64,000 bases of DNA from Lucifuga dentata (lineage: Eukaryota; Chordata; Actinopteri; Ophidiiformes; Bythitidae), in contig VXCM01000206.1 in assembly GCA_014773175.1 (NCBI GenBank), forward strand, positions 1 through 64,000, read 5' to 3'. This document shows positions 45,120 through 60,100 of the stretch, one piece after another; position 1 is the stretch's first letter, and every line of letters begins with the position of its first letter. Under the pieces are notes generated by a model, which saw only the letters and a program-made list of their open reading frames with translations, ran no database searches and was not told the DNA's origin. Both the position numbers and the translations under genes were made by a program.

Positions 45120-48100
45120 CTGCAGACACACACACACACACACACACAAAAGGCAAGTGTACAACAATCATTTGCATAAATTAAGGCGGCTGCTCCTAAT
45201 ATTTTGAACAATTACACAACAGATAGACAGTATTAGCAGATCTTGATGCAGAGAGAAATCTTACAACTAAAGGTTAATAACATTTTTTAATTTAGCCTTT
45301 AGCTTTACCTTCTTTTAGGACAACTAAAGCAGATGAATAAGGATCATTTTAGTGTAATTTGTATTTAGTTAGTCAGTTCAGAAACATCTGCATGCAGAGG
45401 AATAATATCCTTACAACATATTGCTTTCTGTAGTTCACTAGTTTTCTGCAAAATATTTCACACTAAAGAATAACAAACTTAAGCTGAACTGCTGACAGGG
45501 GTTTTAGTTTACCTTTATGAATGGAGGGATCAATTGAGGGCTCTGAGTAGCAGGGACCAGGAAGGACGCTGATGTCATCAAGAGCAACATCCCCACCAGT
45601 ATTCATCCCCTTCTGATACACAAACACAAACTGTGCCAAAAGAAAGAAAAAGTTGCAAATATTCAGCCGTGAAATTATTAGTATTATATAAATATTCCAC
45701 ATAGTGTCTTGATCTCGTTAGGGCTTCATGTTCATCCTCTTATTTATCTGCATATTTTTAAGTGCTGTTTGACAGCCAGGTGAGCAAGCTCGAGCCTGTC
45801 ATTATTACCCAGAATGCTTCTTTGTGTTTAATGAACACATTGGCTTCATGCCACTTGTCTCCCACGTTCCCACTCTCAATCCACTGCAGATTCCCTTCCT
45901 CGTTGCCACTATCATGCATTATTCTAAGGGACAGACAAAAAAAATCATATAAACATGTTCTATCAGTACAGTTGTTGTTTCATGTTGTTACTCACCAGAT
46001 ATTAAAGGGCTACCTGTCATTTATAAAGAGTCTGAGAGTACCAACGTGATGACCAAACATGTGATGCCAAAATTTTAAACAGTGCCCTCTAGTGGTGGGT
46101 TGTAGCACATCACTGATCAAGAAGGACAAGTCTCCCCATTCGCCCACTGAGCTGTCCACATATAAATAATAACCTAGTGAAAAAGTGGAATGGGGTTAAG
46201 GATAAAAAAAAAAATTTGCCCATATATGAAGTTCATGTGAGTTTCCATGCGTGTCAAAGAAATCCAGCTTGAAATTACTACCATGATGTTAAATAATTAC
46301 ACACCCTCTGTTGAGTTGGTGGTATGATCAACACTGGGTCCAGTGTTGGGGTTTGGAGAGGCCCCTCTGCCCCGGAGCCAGTCTCCCTGGTCCACTTCTC
46401 CACCCAGGTTACTCCAGCCACACATGCTGCTCTCAAAGTCACAATGTCCAGGAGGAGAGCACTGGGAATCAATCAGCTGTACGTCATCAAATGCCATGTC
46501 GCCCTGCAGGGTGGGGCCAGCCTTCACACCTTCCACCACAATCTGAAGGCATAAGGTGAATATGATGATCATATTCATCTAACCTTATTTTAATAACTCA
46601 TCATTACTAAGAGAGATATGAAGAAAATCTAATGAGTATGATCAGAGTGATAAGGAAGATTGCAGGTTTGTTAATTTCATATTATGTCTTCTGGTTCCTA
46701 TCATTATTTTTGTTGGCGATCTTATTTAATTTGAGATTGAAAGGTTGAAGGTTGAAAAATTGAAATTGTTTTAAGTGAAAAATGAAAACTGGATGTAACC
46801 AGGACAGGGGAAAAAAAACAAAACAAAACAGAAGGCCAAGATACACATCATCAAGTACATCAGAGTCTGTAGTTTGAGAAACAGACATCTTATAGACTAT
46901 ATTAGACTCAATTGCCTGCTTTTGAACTGCTTCCTTAAATGGCATGCAGCAAATACCAGTGTCATCTGCAACAGTGAAAAGACAACTCAGGAATGACTCA
47001 CCCTGTAAGGCTGAACCCAGGGCAGCAGTGAAGCCTGGGCAGACCTCCACAGCAGGCCCTGGTCTCCAGTCTGGGAGAAGAGGAGAGCTTGTTGTCCTCC
47101 TTCTTCACTTTGTTGGTATACATTTAGGGTCCCCATGCCTTGACCATACATGTGGTACCACAGCTGAACACAACCGCCTTTTTCTGAGTAGCCAGAGATA
47201 AAAAACAAACAAAAAACTCATTTCAATCTACTGTTGAAATATTATCTATGAGTGTATTGTGACACAATTTACCAATTATACCTGTAATTAATCTGTTGAG
47301 AAGCACTTCTTGTTATTATTATTATTATTATTTTACAGCAACATAATGCTGCTCCTATCCTACATCTTAAAGTAAATGACCAGATGTCTGCAATGATGAA
47401 GTGCAAAATACACTGGTGATTCCCTCACCTGCAGGGTACACCGGTGAAGACATTTTGGCTGTTTGGCCAGTCACATCAACATCAGAGGAGGATAAGTAGT
47501 AGTAATGGCCACTGGGTGTGTTGGTGGTGTGGTCGCTGTCTGGTCCTGTTTTGGGGTTGGGAGTGGGCCCCGAGTGTCTGACCCAGTCCGTGTCATCAGT
47601 TGTCTGTTGCTGCCAATTACAGCTTCCCTCCTCAAAGTCACACAAATCTGTAAGACAGCATTCAGGAATGCATGACAAAATGTTTGCGTCAATTCTGGGA
47701 GTTGGCTTCAGCTCGCATTTGTTTTCATGAGTCTGGATCATTGCGTTGTATTGGGTTAAGGTTAGAGGGCAGGGGTTAGGGATTAAAAGGTGGTCAAGGA
47801 TGATAATTGGTGATGATCAGAAAAAGCTTTTGAAAGGAATATGCTGGAGTCACCAAACTTGGAATTATCACAAAGACTTCAGCATTCTGTATAAAAAGGT
47901 TGGTGAATGCAGCTCCTTCCCTTCTGGTAACTCCCATAGAAACCCATTATAGAGTTAGGATTAGGGTTAGAGGGTTACATTAGGGAGGGTTAGGGTATGT
48001 TTTGGCCTTCTGGTTGCTTGTGCCTCCGGTCTAGCTCAGGAAGTCCTCTGAGGACTGATCAGGCACTTTCCTCCTATGTTCATTTACCAATTCAAAAAAA

Positions 48101-51100
48101 AAAAAAAAAAAAAAAAAAAAAGTGCATTTCTGCCTCAATCTTGATAGTACTTGTTTTGCTCTTTTCTCCTCAGAGGTAATACAACTCTCGACATTCTTGT
48201 TCAGACTTTACCTCCTGTAACTCCATCTCTCCTTGTCTGTCTTAAATACTCATTGAGTTCCAAATGCTAATTCACCTCTGCCCTCCATGGTTGTTTATTT
48301 AAGTTTTTTTTCATGTTTAATTTCTTTTTAAGCTCACTCTCCACCTTATTACCTGATGCAGAACATGGGCCACTGATAAGAGAGATGTCATCAATGGCTA
48401 TATCCCCTGCTTCTCCTCCCACTGAAGCCTCTAGAATCACTTGGTGGACTTCCTGTGAGGTCACATGGCTCTGCACCTGCTGCCACTCATCCCCTTGATT
48501 TCCTGCCTTTTGCCACACCTACAGGAAAGACAGAAGACTTCACTCTTCACAAGCAGGATGTGAGCAGATTTTTGCAAGACCATGAAATATAAAGAAACTG
48601 AGTGAGGCATACTTAGTATGCCGTCCATCAATGTTATTTTGCAATCTGCCTTTCACGATTGTGAAATTTATAATAACAGTCCATATATTTCACAATCAGC
48701 CTCAGACATTTTGCTGAAGCTGCAGTAAAGGGAAGTTATGTGTGCATCATCCAGTGCAAACAACAATCATCAATGAAAATATGAAGCCTTATCTTACTGT
48801 AGTCTCTGTGCTTTAGCTTTAACAGTACACATCATAAACTTGACTGAAGAATGTTTAAACATTTAATTCCATGCATGTTTTACCACTGTTTTCTTCAAGA
48901 GATCAGTTGTCTGTAGAACCATCTTCAAAGAGCCCACAGTGGCTCCAAACATGTGGTACCAAAATGTGAAACAGTATCCAACTTCACCAGTGGGTGGCAG
49001 CAGGAAAGACTTCAGCTGGGCAATGTTTTCCTTTATACTTGGTGGAGAACTCTCGATGTGAAGGTATTTTCCTGTGAGACACCATAAAATTGATTGATTT
49101 AGTAAGTGGGAGTATTCCACTATCACATTCTGGCTGCACAAAGTATTGTTTAGCAAAATTCTCAAAACAGGCAATGATGACCTTTTGGTACTAAGCGCTG
49201 TCATTCATAACCACACAACACTACTTAAGTGATTTGCATACTGTTCCAGCACACTTCTTTCCTGAGGGAGTTCAGCATAATACTCATCATACTCACCAGT
49301 GCCAGTTGTGTGATCTCCTGCAGGGCCGGTGTTGGGGGTTTCAGTGGATCCTGATTTTAATTGCCAGTCCAACTCATCCTCAGCCCCCTGCACCCAAAGA
49401 CACAGACCCTCTTCAAAAGAACAGCCATAGGCTGACAGAGCTGAAGAAAGAAAAGGAATGCCATGATAAGACAAGGTTCCTCCCTAGGTTTCTCTCCTGT
49501 AGGTGTCAACACAGCAGACACTGTACTACAATGCCGTACTGATTAAATTTGATTTTACCTGGTGGTTGGAAGGAATTTTTGCAGTTTAGAAAAGAGATGT
49601 CATCCACAGCAACAACGTTATCTGCAGCCCCCTGACTCACATCACCAATGCTACTGAACAAAACCTAAGAATATAAACAAGATTAATGTCTTATAAAACA
49701 GAACATTCCTGGGTCATTTGTAATAGTAATAATTTGTAATGCAATAATCATATTAGTCCTTCAAAACATGTGTTACATATCACCATATATTGAAAAACAT
49801 TCAACAAAAATATATTTATTTATACGAAAGTACTCCATATATACTGTATTTTGCAATAACAAAATATGATTATATGACCATACAGCACTGCTTTTTAAAT
49901 CATATTTAGCTATACTGTATATGGACATATATCCATATGCCCATATATGGAAATATATGGGTATACAGATGTATGTCAATATATTAGATCTCCATATATT
50001 GAACATATTTTCAATTGCACAAGGTTGAATCGGACAAAAATGTCACTTCATTCAGTGGATATGTGAGCATACACCTTATAAGGCTGATGGTGCAGGCCTA
50101 GAGGCAGATACTCTAGGGTCCACTGGGAGAAGGTGTTATGGCTGCGTGACCACAGGATTGCTTCACTCCCCTCAGCTTGCTGCATAAGCACTCTGACTGA
50201 CCTAGCACTCTCTGCACTGATGTGGAAGTGAAACCTGAGCTCAGGAAAGAAGGAAGGAAGGAGAGGAGAGTGTTGGATTGGGAAAAAGAGTTGCGTGGCA
50301 GGAAGATGGGGGTTGGAGTGGAGGGAGCATTGAGCAATTCATACACAAAAAAAATGTAACTCTCAGTCTCAAAACAAATACTTTAAAGAGATCAAGAATT
50401 ATAATGTGCAACAATTTGCTTCTCAGTGTTCATGGTTATCACTTACAGAATCTGGCAGTAGGGCGATGAGGGGGAAAGGACAGGACTCTGTAGTCGAGCC
50501 TCAGTGTGTGTGGGCCCCTGACTAAAATTCACACTCATGTAGTAGCCTGAGAACAGGGTAACATATGCTGAATTAACAAAGCTGACAAATGTGTTAATTA
50601 ATGCTGGTAGATGAGAGTAATTATGAACATCTGAGGTCCACGTTGGAAATGTGTTCTCACTTTAACTTGTGAAGGTTATGTTTGTCTTACTGTTTAATCA
50701 ATCAATAAGTCAGTGAATGAGCCATTATGGTCAGGGCACCTGTGTGTGTAGTGTGATCAGTGGGTGGCTCTGTCTTGTTGCTGGCTTTCTGTCTCTGCCA
50801 CCTGCTCTGCCCATCGCTGGTGTCAACCCACTGACACTGGTCCTTCTCAAATGTGCACGGACCTGAAAGTCACGTACATGGCATAAGCAACCCAATATTG
50901 ATGTAAAAAGATGAAGTGTTGGGAAGAGAATTTGGTTAAAAAAAGTATCATTCATATGATGTTTTGCTAAGACTGTTGATCATCTAAAGATAATCTTTAA
51001 TAATTGGTCTTGTGGTAAGGGGCAGATTAAGATCTATGGAGGCAAAATGTACTACTAATAAACTTCAACAAAATAGCAAACTTTACACAAATTACAGAAA

Positions 51101-54100
51101 TGTGTTTTTTAGTACTGTAGAACATTAAAGGCACACGGATAAAGACAATCTACACTTCCTGTCTCTCTCAGAGTCAATTTTTTAGCCATAACACTTTCTC
51201 AAAGTACCACGCAAAACCTGGATCAGCACAACCTATAAACAGCACATGCATGCAAGTGCATTTTAATAAAATATAAATTTAATTATACTGGAATAAGCAG
51301 GGCTATTTGCAGAACTTGCCTCATGACTCATTTAATCTTACAGCTACCATTTTGACAAAACTGCATCACACAGCTAATTACACCCCCATTTATGTTAGAC
51401 TTATGACTTTAAACAGTAGATTGTGCTTTATGAGATAAGAAATCTGTGTTGTCTGTGATGTTTAATTTTTCTCTGATCTACTCCATCAGTGATCATAAGA
51501 CTAGTCTAGTAGTAGTACCAATTGTCCCCATGAGTGTATTAATTTAGCAGGTATTAGTTACTTAATTGACTTTCTACACTGTTAACAGAATGGTACAACC
51601 CAGTCGACGGCAGGTCTCCTTGAACAGTAAATGCAACATGCAGCTCTCACCGCATCCGTCCTCGTCCTCCCCTTGGGGACAGTCTAGATGATAGTCACAC
51701 TGTGAACTAGCCAAAATACACACTTTCCCTGCTGACCGCCAGCAGAAAAACTCATGTTCCTACAACACAAAGGGAAAAAGAATAACTTTAAGCAAATACT
51801 GAGAAAATGGTGATGGGGATGCTTTCTGTGTCACAAAATTTCTGTTCCAGCAATGACTCTGTAAAGAAGCAGCCAACCTGACAGGGGTTAGTTGGTGCAG
51901 TTGAGGGTGTAGCTGGAGAAGTGGGTGTGGGTGGGGCAGAAGTGGATGGTGTGGCAGGCAGTTCCTTGTTGTCAGGGTCAAACACACAATGGTTGGAGAA
52001 AGAGACGTCATCCACTGCAACCAGCCCTCTGTGGTTCCCTTGCTCGTAGCAGAAGACAATCTGAAAATCAGACGTACATCTGTAGTTTTTGCTGATTTGG
52101 TCCTGCTGTAAGCTTAGAAATAAAGTTCTTAGTCCCAAAAGCTCTCATCTATCATTTAACCAGCTGTGTGTGTCACCGACCTTGCTACTGGCTGATGAGG
52201 AGAAGGTGACCTCTGCTCTCTGCCAACTGTAGCTCTGTGATTTCTCCCTGAGCCACAACACTCTGTCATCACTACCAGACTGAGTTGTTCTAGACTGGAC
52301 AGTCAGTCTGGCTGTGATGTCATCCAGACTGTAGTAGAAGAATCTCATCTATACGGATACACAGAAGAAGACGAAAAGGTGACGATGTACTTCAAAATTT
52401 AAAAAAAAACAAACAAACAAAAAAAACCCCAAAAAACTGTGGAGGCGTTTTCACACCAAAAATCATTCATTTACAGCAGTTCTTCTATGATGTACAAACC
52501 TTTTCTGATTCATAAACTGTCATCCAATTAATAATAATATAATAAAAGTGGCAGAATTTCTGGAACATTTTGGAATGTTAAAAATACCTTTTTTAACAGT
52601 TAGTGCACAGCTGAAACACCAAGTGCTCTTAACTTCTACACACAACGTTCAGTGCAGATTAAAAACTGCTGGGTTGGTGGTTTTATGGAGATTAATGAAA
52701 TAAACACATTTTGAGAGGTTTGCTCCAGTCCTGTATACTTTTATCTTCTGTTTCTTTTCTTTTCTTTTCTTTTCTTTTCTTTCAATTTTAATGTGAAATC
52801 TTACTTTATGCCACTTTATGACTGATTTTTAGAAAAATAATGTTTGTTAATAAAGCTTTTGCTTATTATTTTTTTTAATCATCCTCACTACTTTTTATGC
52901 AGGAGAGCCAGTTTTGTGAACTGGGATCAACCTTTCAGACTGATTATATATTGTACCTTTGCAGACCAGAGAAATGAGTACTGGATATACAGTATAAGCA
53001 ACACATGCAGCCTTATGCAGCAAGATTGCGGATGTATAATCAATACCTCTTCAGTAGCATTCAAGCATTAAGTTGTTATTACTGCTGTGTCTGATAAGTA
53101 CAGCACAACATACAGTATACAGAGGTTGATGAGATAAGGCATCAAACACACTAGATTCTTATTCAAACTTGAGATATACATTTTCATGATTATAACTACT
53201 ATAATCTTACTTGCTTGAGTAATGCTTGAGTTTGTAGTAATGAGAAGCCAGAAAATGGCTCAAGCTGGTTGGACGTACAGTATGACTTCAAAATCCCTGG
53301 AAAGGCAAATACTCACAGTGCAGTTAGAGTTGGGTAGCAAGGTTTTGGAGAGAATCTCTGATGTCTGGCCCTGTACATTCAGGTGAATCCCAGGGATGAC
53401 AAAATGACCTGAGTAATAACATAGTTATGGCATTATGTATCAGCAAATAAAGTCAATCGCTATAACCTCTCAAAAAAAGCTCTTGAGCAGCATTTCAGAA
53501 TCCCATACCTGCATCCGTGTTTTGAGTGTGATCTCTGGGAGGTCCGTAGTCGGGCCAGGCTTTGTGTCCCTTGCGGAGAGTCCACTCAGCCCCTGCGGTG
53601 TCCACTTCACTCTCCGCCCAAGAACACAGGCCCTCCTCAAAGCTACAACGTTCCACCACACCTTTTTGCTCTACATTATTATTATCAGTAACAGGAGGAG
53701 AGTGAAACAACAATCATAAGTTATAACCAGTTACTCAAAAACATCACCCTGTGAATGCATAATGGATTAAAATAAAAAAATAAAAAATAAAACATCACAC
53801 ACAACTGCTGAATTTAGATTCATGTTCAAATTACCTACTTTTATATTACTGGCTAATTAAATTCAGGAATCATTTGATTCCTAAACAACTTATCAAGCTA
53901 TTGAAGCTATTTGCAGGATATAAGGTGGTATTTGTAAATCATTGTGGCAAAAGGTGATATCTGTAAATGTATATGAATTTATTGTATTGTTGCATTCAGT
54001 ATTTATACACACATTTAACATTTTAGTTACATTACCACAGTTGCTCTCATCAGACCAGTCCCCACAGTCATCGCTAAAGTCACACACTTGATTATGCTCC

Positions 54101-57100
54101 ACACACACACTGTTGTTGCATGTGAACATATTCACTGGGCAAACCGGCTGGGGTTCTGGAAATAAAACCAAAATAATGTGCATGAATTTAAATCAGCTTG
54201 ACAAAAGGGACCTATGAAAAAGTACAGTAATCCTACCAGACAGGGTGCAATTGGAGAAATTTATGTCATCAATGGCAATGTGTCCAGGTTTGGTAAAGGT
54301 CCTGGAGGCTTCAAACAGGATGGTGAAGTGCTGAGGTGTTCGACCAACCATTACCTCGCCTTGATGCCATGAATCTCCTTGGTTTCCTGACAGCCAAAAC
54401 AGTGTGGTGGACCTGGAGCTTTCCTTCAGCAGCACCTTCAGCTCCCCAATACCTGTATCAGCGTACAGAATTGAATATTCGTGTGAGAATATCTAGTGAA
54501 CAGACTGTTGTGTACCCACACAGGCTTGCATATGAAGGGAGCACATAAACGTCATTGTGTATTGCTACACTACACACACATGGACATCCATGTGAAAAAC
54601 AAACCTTCTCCGAACATATTGTAGTAGAAGTGTAGAGTGCAGGAGGCACTGGCCTGTTTCATGATGGGACTCTGTAGGGCAGCAGGGCTTACTTGAACTC
54701 CATGGTCAGCCTCGACTGCCACATACCACCCTGGACGAAACAGATAAGAACAAATAAACAAGCCTTTGTGACACTTTTTTAATCATTCAGTGTAAGGCCC
54801 CCAAGCAAGAATGATTACTGTTCTTTCAAGGGTCTGGGTAAACATGCAGTGATGATGCATTTGCTGGCTGCTAACCATCACTGTGGGTATAAACTTGTTC
54901 AGCACCCACCTTTCTCATGCGATTTGACACCTCTACCTAAATATGAAAAAGGCTGGAACCAATTATATCTCATATCATGATGTCATGTCAGCTGTGAAAA
55001 AAAAATCGTCTGTGCAACTACAATAAAATCTCTCCAGCACAGCAGCATTGACATAAGTGTGCTTTCATGTTGAAAAATAAGGCTCAGAACTTGTCAATTA
55101 ACATTATAGTGTGTAATCCAAAGCACTTGGTATGCTCTTACTCTGTATTCCAAGCATGTATATTTTTTGGACTGGTACTGTTTCAGGATATACTGTATTT
55201 CACGTGTTTAGCTAGTATGGGGAATATGACACAAAGGTCGTTATAATACAAAAATATGTTATTAAGATCAATAAAATGATTGGTTAAATAATGAAATAAT
55301 TGCATTTTCTGCCGCTGCTTCTTTCTTTCTTTTTTTCTTAGGATGGAGAATAAATTTGATATTGGATAACTGATCTGACTGCTATTACTGGCTGAGTTAA
55401 GATGGTGTGTGGCCTAAAGATGTGTTGTATCTGAATCCCTAGACTGACTTAGATGGGCAAAGTTAATTCTAAAACAAGATGGGTCACCCATGACAGGGTA
55501 AGACTGTGGCCTCACCGAGCTCAGTGCCCACTGTGTGGTCCACAGGGGGTCCAGTATTCTCAGAAGCATTCCTTCCTCTCACCCACTGAAACTGTCCCAC
55601 ACTGATGTCCTCCCAGCCACATGTACCATTCTCAAATGAACAGCCCATGAATCCTGCTGTTTCATTTACTGCAAGGAAACATATATTGAGTAAGAATGAG
55701 AGTAAGAATGTGCAGCCTATTTCAATCACTTATTATTATTTACCTATGTTTTTTGATTTTTCTTTTTTTAATTATGGACTTTGCAGATGTAAGCAAAGGA
55801 AATACTGGTACCTTGACAAAGACCTGGTGTGATACTGATGTCATCAATGGCAATAAAACCACTGTCAGTAGACTCTGCTTCAACCAGCAGCTGAACACAG
55901 TGTATTTAACGAAATCAGAAAGTAACATTAATAAAATATTTGTTCTTCTAATGCTTACAACATCTACTTATAAACAATGTTAGAATTATGAGGCTAAGAC
56001 AGTAGTAATTACCCTAAGCCTGTTCTGGTGTACCTGGAAAGGTTTGGTCTTCATGACAGACTGAGAGAACTGGGTCCAGCTTGGTCCACTACTGCTACTG
56101 TTGAATATCAGATGCCCCTCTGTTGGGCCTGACCGCCTGTACACCTGTAACGTCCCGGAATTACTGAAGATAACAGGCAAATGTTAAATATGTGAGAATA
56201 GCTTCAGTCTGGTTAATTCAATAAAGATTTTTTTTTTTTTAATTAAAATAATTACCAAGCTGTAATTTGGTATTTTTTGTCAGTGATTTATCAAAAAGGA
56301 CATCAGACTACTGCTGTTACTACCAAAAGTGAAATTCAGGTGAAGCTGTAACTTCCAAATGTCATAAATAACTGTCTCAAATTTTTAATTTGGACTGAAT
56401 AGATACAAGTATGTTTAACAGCTAGCTATTTTACCCACACCCCATTTAAGATTGTGGTTAAGAGATTGTGGTTGAAACAATTTTTCCAATTTTTAAGCAA
56501 ATTCAATATGCTATATTTAAAAAGGACCAAGAATGAACTATGCCACAGAATATTTCCAGGCCAGTGCAAAGCAGAAAAGGTGATTCATGTCTCAGTGACA
56601 TTTGTACATGCTTCCTGAGGAAGTCAGTGGGGAAACTAAACAGCATACACTTTCTTAAGAGTCCCCCTTTCGTATTTTTGCATACTGTATGGTGTGGGAA
56701 GGATGATGATTTTGTGATTTTTTTTCTGACCTGTTGTCCATATAGTACCAGAAGGTGAGACAGGAGGTGTCGTCTTTTAGTTGGATCCACTCTGACAATA
56801 TTTGTGCTTGACTTCTCTTGTTTGATGGTTGTGATGAACTAAGCAAAAACTGACCTAAAAGCAAACACAGATCAAGAAAAGTGACTAAAGATGTTAAATG
56901 AATCAGCAGCAATTAATGCAGCTCCCTGCAGTATGTAATTATAGCACTCTCACTGACCAATAACAGTAATTTGTAAAAAAAAACAAACAAAAAACAAAAA
57001 ACAAAAAACAAATACAACAATACATAGCATATCTCATAAGATCTGAAAATGCATACACAATGGCTTTTTTTGTTTTCTTTTAATCTAAGGCCTTACCCTC

Positions 57101-60100
57101 TGGTGTCTGAGTGGTGTGGTCTGTAGCTGGACCTTGAAAGTGCCCATTAGCCTGTACCCACTCATGTCCATCTTCATGGGGGATATTGATCCAGCTGCAC
57201 TGTCCGGACTCAAAGTCACAGCTGCCGGGGGGAGCACAGGCCCCCTCCCTCACAGAAACATCATCTATTTGCACTGTAGGATTAGTTCCTGGCGAATGGA
57301 AAGCCTTAAACACCACCTGATGAGGGAATTTATCTGTTTTAAGCCAAGGCCTCATAAAGATGATTGAAACACACAACATTTGTGTGTAGATCATTATCTT
57401 TGTCCAAATACACGTAAAGAAATTGTGTATTTTAGAGGCAGGTGATTAAACAGTCAACACATGGCATGGGTCAATGAGATCTAATATGTATGTAGGAGGC
57501 CATAATGTATGGGAGGTTCACACTGTTCACGGTTCACACTCCCTCACAGACAGATTTAAAGCTGCCAGGAATTGAACCCAGGTCTCTTTGGGCTTCTGAC
57601 TTAATATCACGCTAAATTTGACTAAAGTAGCATTAATGGTGGTTATAGGATAGTGTTCATTGAAAATTCTAACCAAGATCATTACCTAGTACATGAATAC
57701 ATAAACAGTAATATTCCACTTTTCTTCATGCTCACCTGCCAGTAAGGTGAGCATGAAAAAAGGGATTACCAAAAAAAAAAAAAAAAAAAAAAAAAGAAAA
57801 GTCTTACGTAGAATTTTGCAGGGGAGGAAACAGTGACCTCTGCCACCTCCCAGCCTATAGAGGGCACTCCAGAGCATTGCCAAAGGGCATCACCCTGCTC
57901 CCCGCTCTGCAGCAGCACGTGGACAGCAAGGAAGTTAGACGAGTCAACAGGTAACCAGTACCTACATAAATACATACACAAACACTGTTATCTGTAATGA
58001 AGCCCGTATATGTGTGTAAAGAATAGTAGCACAGGACTCACCAGAAGCGTAAACACATCTCTGTTGCTGATGAGAACTGTGGCGTGAGCAGCTGAGCAAC
58101 TTCCTTCTGTGTCGAATTTGAGTTCAACACAGCCATGTAGAAACCTAGAGGAAGACAAGAGAATTACAGTTCTTTCAAATCCTCTCTTTTTTACTTTAGG
58201 CACGACTAGATCTTCAGCTCATTTTGGTGCGCCCTTTATAATGTGTGCTCTTTTTCAGTTTTGTTTGGTACAGTCACATTTTCGACAGTCCACTGAGCTG
58301 CTCCACAGCACGTCTACAACATTACACCTGAACTCACCATTTTCAGTTCCATAGGAGTGGTCCACATGATGTTTTGTTCCTTTTTTGCGATCCCAGCGAC
58401 CCATATGACTGACATCATTCTCAAAGCCACACTGACTGGAATCAAACCCACATACATCTGAAATGGTGTTTTAAAAAAAGAGCAAAGTGGTAATAATCTG
58501 TATTTTGATTGTTACAATTGATATGTTTTGATTTCCCGTAACAGTGGGATGTAATGACGTAGCATTCACTTACCCTGATTACTACAGGCTCCCTCCCTCA
58601 CTGTGATGTCATCAATGGCAATGAATCCTCGGCTTCTGACATTTCTATATCCAATGAACTTCAACTGCATATAAAGGACATAAATGTGTATCCTATCTCA
58701 TTAATACATCATAAAAGTAACTTGGTAAAAAAAAAGCTGTCATTCCATGCCTCAGCACTCATTCATTTATCTAAAAAGTAAATCCAAAACCTTCTTTTTT
58801 TATTAATGAAAAGATTTGGACATGGTGTGTTTCTTTCTGTGTCTGTACATTTCAATGAGTGTGTGCATACATGTGAATGTGTTTGTTAAATCGTACCTTT
58901 ACCAAATCATTCATGCTGATGGTCACTTGTGCATTCATCCATTCCGAATTCTGGCTCCCCCGGCGAGTCCACGCCAACAGTTCGGAGGATTTCTAAAAGA
59001 AAGGATTTCAATTTCATTATGGCTCTGAATTAGTTCATATTATTAAAACAAGATCGTAATATAAAGTCTGCAGAAATATTAGGGTACATACTGTCTCAAC
59101 CAGTAGATTTAAGATGGACAGTGAAGGTCCCAGCATATAATACCAGAATCCAACGCAGACTTGTGAAGTAGGATTGATGACAGGAACAGAGATGGCCGAA
59201 CTCTCACCATCCTTAGATCCAGATCCGTTCAGCAGTAAAAAGAAACCTTTCCAGACAAAGAAACACTGAGCAGCACTGAAACATTTATTTCTCATGTTAA
59301 CTAATTAGTAGCAATCAGTAATCAATACCTTGGTTATTTCCAATAGTGTGATCATACAGAGGTCCATCCCACGGCTCCTCCACCTGAAGCCCGCTGCTGA
59401 GACTCCAGTCTGAGTCATCGCTGACCTCCTGGACCCAGTTACAGAGGCCTATTTTACAAGATAAAATTTTAAACCCTAAAATATTGATAATAATCATAAA
59501 GAACATATGAGGAATAGAACATTCAGCTTTACTATGTATGTGTGCAAATGTATATTTTTAATATTGGTGTGCCCAGGAAACATAATACTGCCAGTATATC
59601 AGTATCATTATATATCTGTAAGCATCTTTTTTCAGTTGTTGTACGACTAAGTTTGCTCTACAGTTCGTAAATAAGTACAGTATTTTTTGTAAGTGTTGTT
59701 GACACGTCATTATTCATCCTGACTGTCTTCCTTTTGGCACCTTGCTCAAAATTGCAGTCCATTGGGGAGGCAGGAGGCGTGTTTGTAGTGGTGGCAGGCT
59801 TTGGGGTCGTGGTTGGGATAGTGTCACCACAAGACGTGTCCCTCATGATGTGGACATCATCCAGGGCAAAACTTCCACCCTCTGAGTATGGACGCCTGGC
59901 TTGCAAAATAATCTGTGACAGACCAGATGACTTTAAAAACAAAAAACCTAATGTACATTGTGTAATAACAATAAAATAAAAAGACTTGCGGTAGATGTCT
60001 TACCTGGTGTAACCCTGATGCTTTGTAATCCACCCTGGCTTGGATCCATGTGTCATTTATATACCCACTTGTATTCCATACAGAACGCAGTCCAGCAGTC

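Larger units (their letters stand above)
45809..53670 (-). other. malrd1: malrd1 C-terminal MAM domains
   Basis: Five MAM domains start at [11 protein letters not shown] (53670-53509, between the two LDLa modules), [11 protein letters not shown] (50862-50740), [11 protein letters not shown] (49431-49297), [11 protein letters not shown] (47647-47429) and [11 protein letters not shown] (46542-46305). The last domain ends in exon 45630-45513. Exon 47183-47002 merges what are two exons in several other MAM domains, and exon 46542-46305 joins the end of one MAM domain to the start of the next. Confidence 0.85.

Noticed and set aside
49773..50006. Minus-strand frame with repeated CATATATGG words
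   Set aside because: A low-complexity AT tract in a malrd1 intron; no exon phase or homology fits.
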